Below are positions 24,842 through 33,889 of a DNA stretch of 64,000 nt, one piece after another. The number at the start of each line of letters is the position of its first letter. The stretch's first letter is position 1. The translations under genes were made by a program, and so were the position numbers. The stretch comes from DAOUJI01 sp965197415 (GTDB lineage: Bacteria > Chloroflexota > Dehalococcoidia > Lucifugimonadales > JAGWBF01): contig OZ240207.1 in NCBI GenBank assembly GCA_965197415.1, forward strand, positions 2,852,001-2,916,000, given 5' to 3'. The notes under the pieces were generated by a model. It was not told where the DNA came from, did no database searches, and worked only from the letters and a program-made list of their open reading frames with translations.

Positions 24842-26254
24842 ATGGGCGACGAAAACATTGCTCTGATGGCCCATCTTATGCGTCGAGCGGGATTCGGCGC
24901 GACCCGGGACGAACTGGAAGCTCTGGTGGAAAAGGGCTACGAAAACGTGGTCGATGAGCTGGTTGACCCGGACGGTCACGGGATACCCAAGATGAGCATC
25001 GACTACTTCTTCAGGTATTACCCCACCCTGGAGAGCTCCAACCCCATCCCTCAGGGAAGGTCTCACCTCGTCTACCACTTCATAAACAGCCCACGGCAGC
25101 TGGAAGAGAAGATGACCCTGCTGTGGCACACCATCTTCGCGACCGGCTACGCCAAGGTGGACAGCACTCCCGACGAGTTGCGGCAAATAGAGACCTTCCG
25201 GGTCAATGGCCTCGGCAACTTCCGGGACCTGCTGGTGGAACTGGCCAAAGACCCGGCGATGATTTTCTGGCTGGACAACAACTACAACCACAAGGACCTG
25301 CCCAACGAGAACTGGGGCAGGGAGCTTCTGGAGCTGTTCTCCATGGGCCAAGGCAACTACACGGAGCAGGACGTCTTCGAGTGCGCCAGGGCCTTCACCG
25401 GTTGGACCATGGCTCACAAGCCTCCCAGGTTCCCCATGGGCCGCCACGTCTTGTGGCGGTTCCAGTACAACGCCGAAGACCACGACGACGGCGAGAAGCA
25501 GTTCCTGGGCCACACCGGTCGTTTCAACGGCGAGGACGTGATAGACATCATCGTCCGGCAGCCCGCGACGTCCCGCTTCATAGCCCGGCACCTCTACAAC
25601 TTCTTCGTTGCCGACGAGGTGCAGGTCCCGGCGTGGCTGCACACTCCTCCAAGGGATGCGGTGGCCATCAACATTATCGCCGACGCTTTCACCAACTCCG
25701 GCTACGAGCTAAAGGAAACGTTGAGGACTATCTTCAATTCCGACTTCTTCAAAGAGGCCCGCTACCAGAGGGTCAAGAGTCCTGCGGAGGTGGTGAGCGG
25801 CATTTGCAGGCTGGTGGGAGATTTCCGAGGCTTTCCCAGGCCCGGCTTGCAAGCTCTGGTGGAGGAGACCAACTACCAGGGCCAAGCCTTGCTCGACCCG
25901 CCCAGCGTCGAGGGCTGGCACTATGGGCCAGAGTGGATTGACAGCGGATCGCTGGTGAGGCGCATCAACTTTTCCGCCGACCGTCTTTCCGACCTGCGAA
26001 TGCCCGGGGTGCGCTCCATCATTGGCCGTGTCCAGTCTATGGGGACCCTGACGCCGTCGGAGATGATCGCCGCCGCCCTGGACTTCATGGGTCCTGTGGA
26101 GGTCACCGACGCGACGCGGGAAGAGTTGATGGTCCTGGCTCAGCAGGGGGGTGACCTGGCTTGGGACACCGACGAGCAGGTTGCGACTTCCCAGCGGCGA
26201 GTGGCCGACCTTCTGGCCCTCATAGCGTCGTCCAGGGAGTTCCAGTTCTGTTGA
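24842..26254 (+). CDS. DUF1800 family protein
   Basis: A 470-residue DUF1800 protein (N-terminal HLMRRAGFGATRDELEALVEKG; KDLPNENWGRELLELFSMG; ARAFTGWT). Most DUF1800 genes pair with a DUF1501 gene and their products are exported; here there is no signal peptide and no DUF1501 gene. The next gene, 47 bp downstream, is an NHL propeller. GGGAGGG precedes the ATG. Function is unknown. Confidence 0.88.
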   Translation: MGDENIALMAHLMRRAGFGATRDELEALVEKGYENVVDELVDPDGHGIPKMSIDYFFRYYPTLESSNPIPQGRSHLVYHFINSPRQLEEKMTLLWHTIFATGYAKVDSTPDELRQIETFRVNGLGNFRDLLVELAKDPAMIFWLDNNYNHKDLPNENWGRELLELFSMGQGNYTEQDVFECARAFTGWTMAHKPPRFPMGRHVLWRFQYNAEDHDDGEKQFLGHTGRFNGEDVIDIIVRQPATSRFIARHLYNFFVADEVQVPAWLHTPPRDAVAINIIADAFTNSGYELKETLRTIFNSDFFKEARYQRVKSPAEVVSGICRLVGDFRGFPRPGLQALVEETNYQGQALLDPPSVEGWHYGPEWIDSGSLVRRINFSADRLSDLRMPGVRSIIGRVQSMGTLTPSEMIAAALDFMGPVEVTDATREELMVLAQQGGDLAWDTDEQVATSQRRVADLLALIASSREFQFC

Positions 26255-26301
26255 CCAGTGCCGTTGCCCGATGATGAAAAGACCCTCAGAAGGGAGGCGT
26301 C

Positions 26302-27375
26302 ATGCTAACTAAGTACGCACAGGGAAGAGTCTACAATTTTGATCAGTGCCTGGGCAAAGGAATCGGCGGCGGCAGGGCGTTCAGCGCCGGGGCCGACTTC
26401 GCCGTAAGCCAGGACGGTTCGCTTTACGTGCTCAACAAGGGACATGAGTACCAGCCAAGCACCGGCTTGACCAAGTGCACCATCGACCACGAGTTCCTGT
26501 GGGAGGACCGGGACTTCAGCTATGGGGCGGGGCTGCCCTTTCCCACTTCGGTCGCTCTTGACAGCGAAGAGAACGTTTACGTGTCCGACGACTACATGAA
26601 CAAGATTTTCGTGTACGACAAGGATGGGAACGGTCAGGGCTTCTGGCCCGATAGGGAACCCGTGGAACAGGAGCCATACTCGGCGTCAGACTTGGATTTC
26701 AACCTGTATCTGGCCAAGCTGAACGGAGGCCTCAACGAAGATGGCCAGTTCAACGGCCCGTCGGGCCTGGCTTTCGACTGCGACGACAACCTGTACGTTG
26801 CGGACAGCCACAACCACCGAATTCAAGTGTTCGCCAAAGACGGCCAGTTCCTCCGGAAGTTCGGCAGCCACGGATCGGAAGAAGGCCAACTAAACCTCCC
26901 GTGGGGCATCGCGGTTGACGCCGACAGGAACATCTATGTGGCAGACTGGGGAAACGATCGGGTGCAGAAGTTCTCCCCGGACGGTCAACACCTGGTCACC
27001 TTCGGCTGCACGGGTTCGGCCGATGGAGAGATAGTCCGCCCGACCAGCGTTGCGGTTGACGATGAAGGGGATGTATACGTTACGGACTGGGGCAACAACC
27101 GGGTCAACGTCTACAATCCGGACGGCGGGTTCATCACGTCCTTCTACGGAGACGCCGATAGGCTCTCCCCGTCCCACCAGGCCCAGGTGGACGCCAACCC
27201 CGACGTGGCCAAGGCTCGACGCCGCACCGACCTTACTATGGAGCGGACACTGGCCCGGCCCACGGCGGTCAAGGTGGACAGACAGGGGCGCATTATCATC
27301 CTGGAGTCGCTGCGCAGTCGGATGCAGGTCTACGTCAAAGAAAAGGACTGGCTAGAGGCCCAGTTCAACCTTTAG
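26302..27375 (+). CDS. NHL-repeat beta-propeller protein
   Basis: A 357-residue protein with repeated NHL blades: LDSEENVYVSDDYMNKIFVYD, FDCDDNLYVADSHNHRIQVF, VDADRNIYVADWGNDRVQKF and VDDEGDVYVTDWGNNRVNVY at about 45-residue spacing, plus weaker flanking blades, fitting a six-bladed propeller. No signal peptide is seen. NHL propellers bind proteins, RNA or small molecules, or act as lyases. It is probably coexpressed with the DUF1800 gene. Confidence 0.85.
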   Translation: MLTKYAQGRVYNFDQCLGKGIGGGRAFSAGADFAVSQDGSLYVLNKGHEYQPSTGLTKCTIDHEFLWEDRDFSYGAGLPFPTSVALDSEENVYVSDDYMNKIFVYDKDGNGQGFWPDREPVEQEPYSASDLDFNLYLAKLNGGLNEDGQFNGPSGLAFDCDDNLYVADSHNHRIQVFAKDGQFLRKFGSHGSEEGQLNLPWGIAVDADRNIYVADWGNDRVQKFSPDGQHLVTFGCTGSADGEIVRPTSVAVDDEGDVYVTDWGNNRVNVYNPDGGFITSFYGDADRLSPSHQAQVDANPDVAKARRRTDLTMERTLARPTAVKVDRQGRIIILESLRSRMQVYVKEKDWLEAQFNL

Positions 27376-27397
27376 GGGGAGCAGCCGACTCCTGCCT

Positions 27398-27532
27398 ACC
27401 CCCACCCTAACCCTCCCCCTCGAAGGGGGAGGGGATATGCTTTCTCGCTCGTTGGCGCAGGCAACGCGACGAAAATAAACTGCGACTGCTCCTTCCCCCT
27501 CAGGGGGAAGGTTGGGATGGGGGTATCAGCTA
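27398..27532. repeat. composite inverted palindromic repeat element (about 135 bp)
   Basis: Two small hairpins (CCTCCCCCT CGA AGGGGGAGG and CCTTCCCCCT CA GGGGGAAGG) bracket an AT-richer core. The outer ends TACCCCCACCCTAACC and GGTTGGGATGGGGGTA are also inverse copies with few mismatches. This resembles a small MITE-like element of the same CCCTCTCCC family seen elsewhere in the window. It lies between convergent genes and runs into the end of the LLM gene. Confidence 0.75.
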
Positions 27533-28477
27533 CCCGGACACCGCCGGCATGATCTCCTCGGCCACATACTGCATGTCGTCCAGAAGCCTCTGGGGGCTTT
27601 CTTTGGTCGGGTCTCCGCTGGTGGGGACGGCGGCCAGGTGTTTCAGTCCTGCCCGCTGGTAGGCCATCAAGTTGTCTATGATTTTGTCCTTGCTGCCCGA
27701 GGCGATGACAGCCACGTCCCCGGGATGGGGGTCTCCGATTCGAATCCCTCCGTACATGGCTATGTCCATTTCGTCCAGGTTCCTGCCCCGGCTGTCCAGC
27801 TCTCTGCGCAGATTGTCCAACTCCGCCGCCAACTCCTCTGCGGTGACCCTGAGAGTGTAGTAGCCGGAGGCGTATTGGGCCGCCCTCTGCGCGGCCCTGG
27901 GACCGCCGTAGCTCCCCAGCCATATTGGTATGTGGGGCTTCTGAACGGTTTTGGGGAACCCCCCTATAGATTCGAAGGAGTGGAAACGCCCCTGGTAGCT
28001 GGACGCGCCGTCGCCCGTCCAAAGCTCCACGCAAATCCTCAGCCACTCGTCAGTGACGGTCCACCGGATGCGGAACCGCTCCCCCATCTCCAAGGTTTCG
28101 AACTCGTCCTGCATCCAACCTGCTCCCGCTCCGAGGATGACACGTCCGTCGGATAGGCAGTCCAGCGTAGCCAGCATCTTTGCCAGCACCAAGGGGTTCC
28201 GGTAAGGAATCACCAGGACACAGAAGCCCAGCTTTATCCGCGAGGTCCTGGCCGCTATGCCTGCCAGCATCGCTATGGGGTCGTAGATGTCCTGTCGGGC
28301 GCCGAAGCTGGATTCCGGGTAGCGGGCGTGGTGCCTCGCCGGCATCACCAGATGATCGTGGGCCCAAACGGCGTCGAACCCCAGCTGCTCGGCTCTCTCC
28401 GCGATGTGCACCTGGTCTTCGGCTCCTCCCCTCTTTTCGAACCATCCAAAGTTGCGTATAGATATGCCCAGCTTCAT
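27530..28477 (-). CDS. LLM-class F420-dependent-type oxidoreductase 1
   Basis: A 315-residue luciferase-like monooxygenase/F420 oxidoreductase (MKLGISIRNFGWFEKRG, FDAVWAHDHLVMP, LVIPYRNPLVLAKMLATLD, GRVILGAGAGWMQDEF, KPHIPIWLG). The start at 28477 is chosen because AGGAGGAG lies upstream. F420 or FMN use cannot be separated by eye. It pairs with a paralogue at 28762, with a DUF2283 gene in between. Confidence 0.88.
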   Translation of the reverse strand: MKLGISIRNFGWFEKRGGAEDQVHIAERAEQLGFDAVWAHDHLVMPARHHARYPESSFGARQDIYDPIAMLAGIAARTSRIKLGFCVLVIPYRNPLVLAKMLATLDCLSDGRVILGAGAGWMQDEFETLEMGERFRIRWTVTDEWLRICVELWTGDGASSYQGRFHSFESIGGFPKTVQKPHIPIWLGSYGGPRAAQRAAQYASGYYTLRVTAEELAAELDNLRRELDSRGRNLDEMDIAMYGGIRIGDPHPGDVAVIASGSKDKIIDNLMAYQRAGLKHLAAVPTSGDPTKESPQRLLDDMQYVAEEIMPAVSG

Positions 28478-28540
28478 ACAGGCTCCTCCTGACTTTCCCG
28501 CGCGATTGATGCCCAAATATGAGGCCGCTCTGGCCAGCGC

Positions 28541-28756
28541 CTAGGATTCCCTTGCACCAGCTCTGTCGAACAAGGCTGCGGCTAGCATTGGTCCCAATAA
28601 TTCAGCCGCGTGTTCAATCATCACTCCATTAGGTTTGCCCTCGTTGTCGAAGAACGCTGTGACGTGCTCGGCGATGTCTTCTCCGTCGGGCGTAGGCTTC
28701 CCATTACTAAGCCATAAAATGTCGGTTTCCTTGTCGTAATCGATTATCAATTTCAT
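28541..28756 (-). CDS. DUF2283 small protein
   Basis: A 71-residue protein with the DUF2283 pattern (IDYDKETDILWLSNG, then EDIAEHVTAFFDNEGKPNGVMIEHAAELL). The family is small, widespread and of unknown function, often near toxin-antitoxin-like genes. It lies 5 bp after the LLM gene at 28762-29724. Confidence 0.8.
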   Translation of the reverse strand: MKLIIDYDKETDILWLSNGKPTPDGEDIAEHVTAFFDNEGKPNGVMIEHAAELLGPMLAAALFDRAGARES

Positions 28757-28761
28757 AGGGT

Positions 28762-29724
28762 TTACTGCTTAAACAGGGGAAGAATCTCGCTGGCGAAAAG
28801 CTCCATGCCCTCGTCCAGCGCCTTGCGTGGGTCAGATTCTCCCGCGATGGACGGTGTGCATTGGATATGCTGTAGTCCCACCTTGGCGTACTCCCTGAGG
28901 TCGTTGATGACCTGGTCTGGGGACCCGGTGAGGGGCGGGCGGTCGTCCCCGTCGACGGGCGCATCGGTAAGGACCGTCCTGCCGCTCGTGCATATTTCAA
29001 TCTCTGACGGGTCCCTCTTGTCCCGACGGCACAGCTCCCGGAGCAGGGAGACCTCCTCGGCCAGCTGGGACGGGGTCACGTTTATGCATATGAACCCGTC
29101 CCCCAATCTGACCGCGCGCAGAGCTGCGTTGCGGCCTTTGCCTCCGAGGTATATTGGCGGGTGAGGCTTACGGTAGGGTTTGGGAAACGTGCCGGCGTCG
29201 ATGAACCCCACGTAGCGCCCCACAAAGTTGGAGGGGCCGGTATTGGTCCACATCTCTTTGATGGCCCGGATGTACTCGGACGTTACGGTCCCCCGCCGCC
29301 GGAAATGTTCCGGGGGCAGGCCCAATGCGTCGAACTCGTCCTCCAGCCATCCGGCTCCGGCTCCCAGGATGATTCGCCCGTTGGAGAGGAGGTCTGCGTT
29401 GGCAAGCATCTTGGCGGTGAGCGCGGGGTGGCGGTATGGAATGACCAGTACGCTGGAGATTATGCTGACCCGGCTGGTGACTGCGGCAAGGGCGTTCATC
29501 ATTACTAGCGGGTCGTAGATGTCGCAGTTCCAGGCGAAAGGGAAGTCCCCACTGGCGTTGTATGGGTAGGCGGACTTAAAGACCTCCGGAAGCACCACAT
29601 GGTCATGAACCCAGATTGAGTCATATCCCAGGTCCTCGGCGTGCCTGGCGATGTCGAGGCAGGCGCCGGGTCCCGGCTCGTTGCCTATCGATCCCAGGTT
29701 GCCCGTGGAAACTCCAAACTTCAT
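28762..29724 (-). CDS. LLM-class F420-dependent-type oxidoreductase 2
   Basis: A 320-residue paralogue of the gene at 27530-28477 (MKFGVSTGNLGSIG, YDSIWVHDHVVLPEVF, LVIPYRHPALTAKMLANADLL, GRIILGAGAGWLEDEFDALGL). GGGAGG precedes the ATG. Divergent from the amidohydrolase gene, which suggests a shared catabolic role. Confidence 0.88.
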   Translation of the reverse strand: MKFGVSTGNLGSIGNEPGPGACLDIARHAEDLGYDSIWVHDHVVLPEVFKSAYPYNASGDFPFAWNCDIYDPLVMMNALAAVTSRVSIISSVLVIPYRHPALTAKMLANADLLSNGRIILGAGAGWLEDEFDALGLPPEHFRRRGTVTSEYIRAIKEMWTNTGPSNFVGRYVGFIDAGTFPKPYRKPHPPIYLGGKGRNAALRAVRLGDGFICINVTPSQLAEEVSLLRELCRRDKRDPSEIEICTSGRTVLTDAPVDGDDRPPLTGSPDQVINDLREYAKVGLQHIQCTPSIAGESDPRKALDEGMELFASEILPLFKQ

Positions 29725-29791
29725 TAAGCGCCTCCCGTTGCTCTCATTTGAACGCCTAATCTAAAGCTGCTCTGTGTACCTGCGGTGAGGG

Positions 29792-29820
29792 TTGACGTTA
29801 CGACTATACCACAGTATCTT
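29792..29820 (+). promoter_or_regulatory. promoter of amidohydrolase gene
   Basis: TTGACG (29792-29797), 17-bp spacer, TATCTT (29815-29820); the start codon is at 29861. Confidence 0.5.
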
Positions 29821-29860
29821 GAGGGCGAAAGGCAATTTCAGTCGACGCGAGGGGTAAGGA

Positions 29861-31063
29861 ATGGACGATTTCAAGTTGATCGACGGCGACGCTCACATAC
29901 TGGAGCATGACAACATATTCGACAACTATCTCGAAAAGAAGTACCGGCATCTCATTGACGAGGCCAGCGTCAGGTGGTGCAGGACTTCCAACCTGGGGGA
30001 AAGGCGGGCCGCCCCAATGGAATACGACACCGCCGACCCGCTTTGCTTTGAAATGAACCTGAAGGTCATGGGCAGGCAGATGCCCTTCGGGGCCGAAGGC
30101 TTTGTCAATGCCGCCAAGGGTTTTGAGGGAAGGGACCTGGATGACCTGGACCGGGCCTACGGTAAGTGGGCCGACATGAACTTCCCGGCCAGCGCGTACC
30201 GTGAGGTCATGGACACCTGCGACATCAGCCACATGATTCTGTACCCCACCGCCGGGTTCTGGCTCACAGGCGTGCAGGAGATGGACGGGGTCACCGCCAA
30301 CGCCCTGCGCCGCGCGTACAACCGCTGGCTTGGCGACTTCTGTGCGGAGATTGGTCCCGGAGGCTGCGGAGCCGCTTCCATCGACCTGCGGGACCCGGTG
30401 GCCGCCGCAGAGGAGGTCCGCCGCTGTGTGAAGGAGTACGACTTCAAGGCCGTGCACATGAACCCTGCTCCCCACCCCGACATCCGCGTCTACCACGAAG
30501 AGTGCGACGTGTTGTGGGAGACATGCGCCGAGCTTGGGGTGCCCATAGGGCTGCATCCCAGCACCAGCCATCCCTTCGACCAGGGGTTCCTTACTTACAT
30601 CGACGGTCTGAGAAACTGCGCCTCCGCCGTCTCATTTGTCATGGGAAGCATGTTGGCCTGCACCGCCTTCATTATGGGCGGAGTCCTGGAGAGGCACCCC
30701 AAGCTTAAGCTCGTGTTCCTGGAGTCGGGCTGCGGATGGGCCGCATTCTGGCCTGACCGCCTGGAAGCCGGCATTCAGGGCGGAACCCGCAAGCTCAAGA
30801 TTGAAGGCCTCAACCACTCGCCGCAGGAATACTTCGAACGCCAGTGTTTCGTTGCCGCTGACCAGGACGACCCTGGTTTGGAAGACCTGATAGACGCCAT
30901 CGGAGACCACGTCATCCTCGGCGCCACCGACTTCGGCCACCCCGAGGGGCGCATGTACTACCGGGCCAAGCAGGACATGATGAACATGCCCAACATCTCC
31001 CTTGAGAGCAAGCGGAGAATCCTCAGGGACAACTCCCTCAGGGCATATCCCATCAAACCCTAG
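29861..31063 (+). CDS. amidohydrolase family 2 metal-dependent hydrolase/decarboxylase
   Basis: A 400-residue TIM-barrel enzyme of the aminocarboxymuconate-semialdehyde-decarboxylase-like group. The metal motif D10-x-H12 is in LIDGDAHILE; further ligands are likely in GLHPSTSHP and in the C-terminal GATDFGHPEG (Asp). Relatives hydrolyse or decarboxylate aromatic-derived acids. GGGGTAAGGA precedes the ATG. Confidence 0.87.
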   Translation: MDDFKLIDGDAHILEHDNIFDNYLEKKYRHLIDEASVRWCRTSNLGERRAAPMEYDTADPLCFEMNLKVMGRQMPFGAEGFVNAAKGFEGRDLDDLDRAYGKWADMNFPASAYREVMDTCDISHMILYPTAGFWLTGVQEMDGVTANALRRAYNRWLGDFCAEIGPGGCGAASIDLRDPVAAAEEVRRCVKEYDFKAVHMNPAPHPDIRVYHEECDVLWETCAELGVPIGLHPSTSHPFDQGFLTYIDGLRNCASAVSFVMGSMLACTAFIMGGVLERHPKLKLVFLESGCGWAAFWPDRLEAGIQGGTRKLKIEGLNHSPQEYFERQCFVAADQDDPGLEDLIDAIGDHVILGATDFGHPEGRMYYRAKQDMMNMPNISLESKRRILRDNSLRAYPIKP

Positions 31064-31075
31064 CCCCCTGTACTG

Positions 31076-32053
31076 GTGACAACAAGGAAGAATCACAGGC
31101 GGCCGCTTACAGCGGCCGCCTTGCATATATGGGTGGGAACACTGGTGCGCATCGTTATAATCTGCCTCATTGTTGTGGGGTCCCTCGCTTGCCAGTTCAC
31201 ATCGGAGCCCACTCCTGAACCGACTGGAGTTCCGACTCCTACAGCAACTCCGACCCTGGCTCTGACTCAGTCCCCTGTTTTGCCGACCCAGCCGCCAGCC
31301 GTGTTGCTGGACATCGCTGTGGCTCCCGTTCCAGACGATCTGCCTCCCTATGACCGCGACGACTGGCGCCACTGGACCGATGAGGACAGGGACTGCCAGA
31401 ACACCCGCCACGAGGTCCTTATCGAGGAAAGCCGCACTGACGTTGTGTACAAGACCGGCGAGCAGTGCAAAGTGAAGGCAGGAGAGTGGTACGGGGCGTA
31501 CACCGGCGTGGTGGTCACAGACCCGGCCAAGTTGGACATCGACCACTTCGTCCCGCTGGCAAATGCTCACAAGTCGGGCGGCTGGTCCTGGTCATCCGAG
31601 CGTAAGCGGAGCTATGCCAACAGTCTTGACGACCCCGGGCATTTGATAGCCGTTACGTCCGGAGCCAACCGGTCAAAGGGAGCCAAAGGCCCCGAAGAGT
31701 GGCGCCCTTCCAACGAGGCATACTCTTGCCAATACGCTCTTGATTGGATCAAGGTCAAGCAGACCTGGGAACTGACCGCGACTCCTGCTGAGACAAGTGC
31801 GCTGCAGGAGTTGTTGGCAACCTGTGATAGCCCCACGGAATTGGCTCCCTCGACGGTGGAACCCGCTGCGGTGCCTACCGGTCCCAAGCCTGCTGCGCCA
31901 GGACAAGGGGCCGTCTTTTCATCATGCGACGAGGCTGACGATGCCGGAGTGCAACGGATTCAAGGGTCTGTAGGGTCGGGCAAAGGATTCCCCAAGTCAG
32001 TGGTCCCGAGCGCGCGTGACGGCGACGCTGACGGGGTAGTCTGCGAGCATTGA
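31076..32053 (+). CDS. lipoprotein with HNH nuclease and Excalibur domains
   Basis: A 325-residue predicted lipoprotein: the hydrophobic segment ends in GSLAC with Cys39. A Pro/Thr linker follows. The central DUF1524-like HNH domain has DIDHFVPLANAH, then DDPGHLIAVTSGANRSKGAKGP and W-x-P. The C-terminal 45 residues form an Excalibur (calcium-binding) domain (FSSCDEADDAG, SARDGDADGVVCEH). It would be a cell-surface nuclease, perhaps for feeding on extracellular DNA. The GTG start is 12 bp after the amidohydrolase stop. Confidence 0.85.
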   Translation: MTTRKNHRRPLTAAALHIWVGTLVRIVIICLIVVGSLACQFTSEPTPEPTGVPTPTATPTLALTQSPVLPTQPPAVLLDIAVAPVPDDLPPYDRDDWRHWTDEDRDCQNTRHEVLIEESRTDVVYKTGEQCKVKAGEWYGAYTGVVVTDPAKLDIDHFVPLANAHKSGGWSWSSERKRSYANSLDDPGHLIAVTSGANRSKGAKGPEEWRPSNEAYSCQYALDWIKVKQTWELTATPAETSALQELLATCDSPTELAPSTVEPAAVPTGPKPAAPGQGAVFSSCDEADDAGVQRIQGSVGSGKGFPKSVVPSARDGDADGVVCEH

Positions 32054-32099
32054 GAGCCAGACGTCCCTTCTTCTACGAGGCGATAGGATAGTCTCCGTC

Positions 32100-32186
32100 A
32101 TTCCGGCCTTCGCCGGAATCCAGGGTCTACAGTAAAGCTGGGGCAGCCCTCACCCCAACACTCTCCCAGAGGGAGAGGGGGAGCTT
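32100..32186. repeat. two palindromic repeats in tandem
   Basis: ATTCCGGC CTTC GCCGGAAT (32100-32119) followed by CCAGG is the common ATTCCGGC-type REP palindrome. It is followed by a CCCTCACCCCAACACTCTCCC AGA GGGAGAGGGGG copy (32147-32182) of the window's main repeat family. They fill the gap between convergent genes and may also terminate transcription. Confidence 0.75.
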
Positions 32187-32206
32187 GTGCCTAGTCGGGC
32201 TTTGGC

Positions 32207-33430
32207 CTATGACCAGGAGACCGGCAGCGACTTCAGGGAGCGAAAGCTGTTCGTGGGATGGTACTCCAACTCCTCCGACTCCAGGCGCATATCAGGGAAC
32301 CTCTCGGCCAGAGCCATGAACGCCTCCTGACCCTCCAGGCGGGCCAATGTGGCTCCAAGGCAATGGTGGATTCCTGAACCGAAAGCCACGTGCCTGTTGG
32401 GGTGGCGGGTGATGTCGAAGCGGTCCGGCTGGTCGAATATGTCGGGGTCCCGGTTGGCAGAAGCGATGTACCACCGCATCCGGTCGTGTTTGCCCACCGT
32501 CCGTTCTCCCAGCTCAACCTCTTCGCTGGCGATGCGCCCTATGGACTTGACCGGCGGGTCATAGCGGAGACATTCCTCCGTGGCTCTTACGGTCATGCCG
32601 GCCGGGTCTGACCTGAGCAGCTCCCACTGGTCGGGGTGCCGCATGAACGACAGGGCGCCGTTGCAAATCAGGTTGATGGTCGTCTCATGTCCGGCCATCA
32701 GCAGCAGTAAGGAGTTGGCCAGCGCTTCTTCTCTGCTGTAGGCGCCCGTCTTGACCCCTCCGGCCAGGATGGACATCAGGTCGTCCTTGGGGGAGTCCAC
32801 CCTCTCTTCCATCAGAGGCTCCACGTACCCGATAAGCCCCTTGATCCCTTCAGCCAGGGGTTTCATCCTGCTGCTCTCGCCCCGTCCGATGAATGTCAGC
32901 TTCTCGGCCAGATCGCGTATGAAGAGCCTGTCCTCAGTCGGGAGCCCCAGCATCTGGGCAATCACCAGCACGGGCAGAGGGGTTGCGAAGTCCCGCATCA
33001 TGTCCATGCGGCCTTCTTCCTCCACCTCGTCGAGCAGGTACTTGATGGCCGAGCGCACCAGAGGACGCCACCTCTCCGTCTCCTTGGGTGTGAAGTAGTG
33101 GTGAACCACCCGCCGCATGTCGGTGTGAGTGGGACGGTCCCGCAACGCGAACCAGTCGGAGAAGAAGTCGGTCACGTAGTGGTACAGGCCCATGTCCTCT
33201 TCCTGTATGGGTGGATAGGGCGGACGTGGGTCCAGCTTGTGCTGGACTGAGGAGAATAGTTCATGGTGGCGGGCAATCCACACCAGGTGGTCGTAGCGGG
33301 TGATAATCCAGATGTCGTACTTCTCGTTCCAGTGGATGGGATCCTCATCCCGGAGCCGCGCGAAATAGGGATAAGGGTCCGTCATCACTTCCGGGGAGAA
33401 TATGTCGTCATCGATGGTCTGTATTGCCAT
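32207..33430 (-). CDS. cytochrome P450
   Basis: A 407-residue soluble P450. The I-helix motif AGHETT is at 246-251, the K-helix ExxR in EECLR near 285-289, and the heme loop FGSGIHHCLG with Cys357 as iron ligand. The ATG at 33430 is preferred over 33445 because AAGGAG lies 6 nt upstream. No ferredoxin or reductase gene is nearby. The substrate is unknown; context suggests xenobiotic or terpenoid oxidation. Confidence 0.94.
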   Translation of the reverse strand: MAIQTIDDDIFSPEVMTDPYPYFARLRDEDPIHWNEKYDIWIITRYDHLVWIARHHELFSSVQHKLDPRPPYPPIQEEDMGLYHYVTDFFSDWFALRDRPTHTDMRRVVHHYFTPKETERWRPLVRSAIKYLLDEVEEEGRMDMMRDFATPLPVLVIAQMLGLPTEDRLFIRDLAEKLTFIGRGESSRMKPLAEGIKGLIGYVEPLMEERVDSPKDDLMSILAGGVKTGAYSREEALANSLLLLMAGHETTINLICNGALSFMRHPDQWELLRSDPAGMTVRATEECLRYDPPVKSIGRIASEEVELGERTVGKHDRMRWYIASANRDPDIFDQPDRFDITRHPNRHVAFGSGIHHCLGATLARLEGQEAFMALAERFPDMRLESEELEYHPTNSFRSLKSLPVSWS

Positions 33431-33516
33431 GCGTCTCCTTGCCATGATTCGCTTCCGGCCAAGGATGATTGCTCAACCTATTATGCGCCGACATTCTTGT
33501 CAAGGACGTATGGAGC

Positions 33517-33807
33517 GTTTCGGTTTGACACCCATCACGCGCCCAAGTATTCTCAGCTTAACGCTGTCCGGACGGTGCCCGGCGCCCAATATGTCGAAGG
33601 CGGGGTTTCATGGGTCGTCTCGACTGTAAAACGGCGATAATATCGGGTGGAGCCAGAGGTCAGGAAGCTGAAGAGGCCCGTCTCTTCGCGTCCGAGGGCG
33701 CCAATGCGTTAATCGGCGACATCCGGGACGAACTTGGTGCACAGGTGGAGGAGGAAATCCGCGAGCTTGGCGGCGCCGCAGACTATGTGCACCTTGACGT
33801 GACTCAG
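33517..33807 (+). pseudogene. truncated SDR gene copy with its promoter
   Basis: Positions 33517-33807 match 38938-39228 (offset 5421, no indels in the coding part), including the promoter TTGACA (33525-33530) N17 TATTCT (33548-33553). The frame from ATG 33610 gives 66 residues matching the intact SDR with seven changes, among them Gly to Glu in the cofactor loop (SGGARGQE). The similarity then stops abruptly and the frame continues into unrelated sequence. Confidence 0.88.
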
Positions 33808-33889
33808 GGCTGGAGACGGTTCCCACGCTCCCGAAAGCCAAGGGCTAAGGGCCACCTACGTACAGGCGCCGTTACAATAGGAGGTATTG

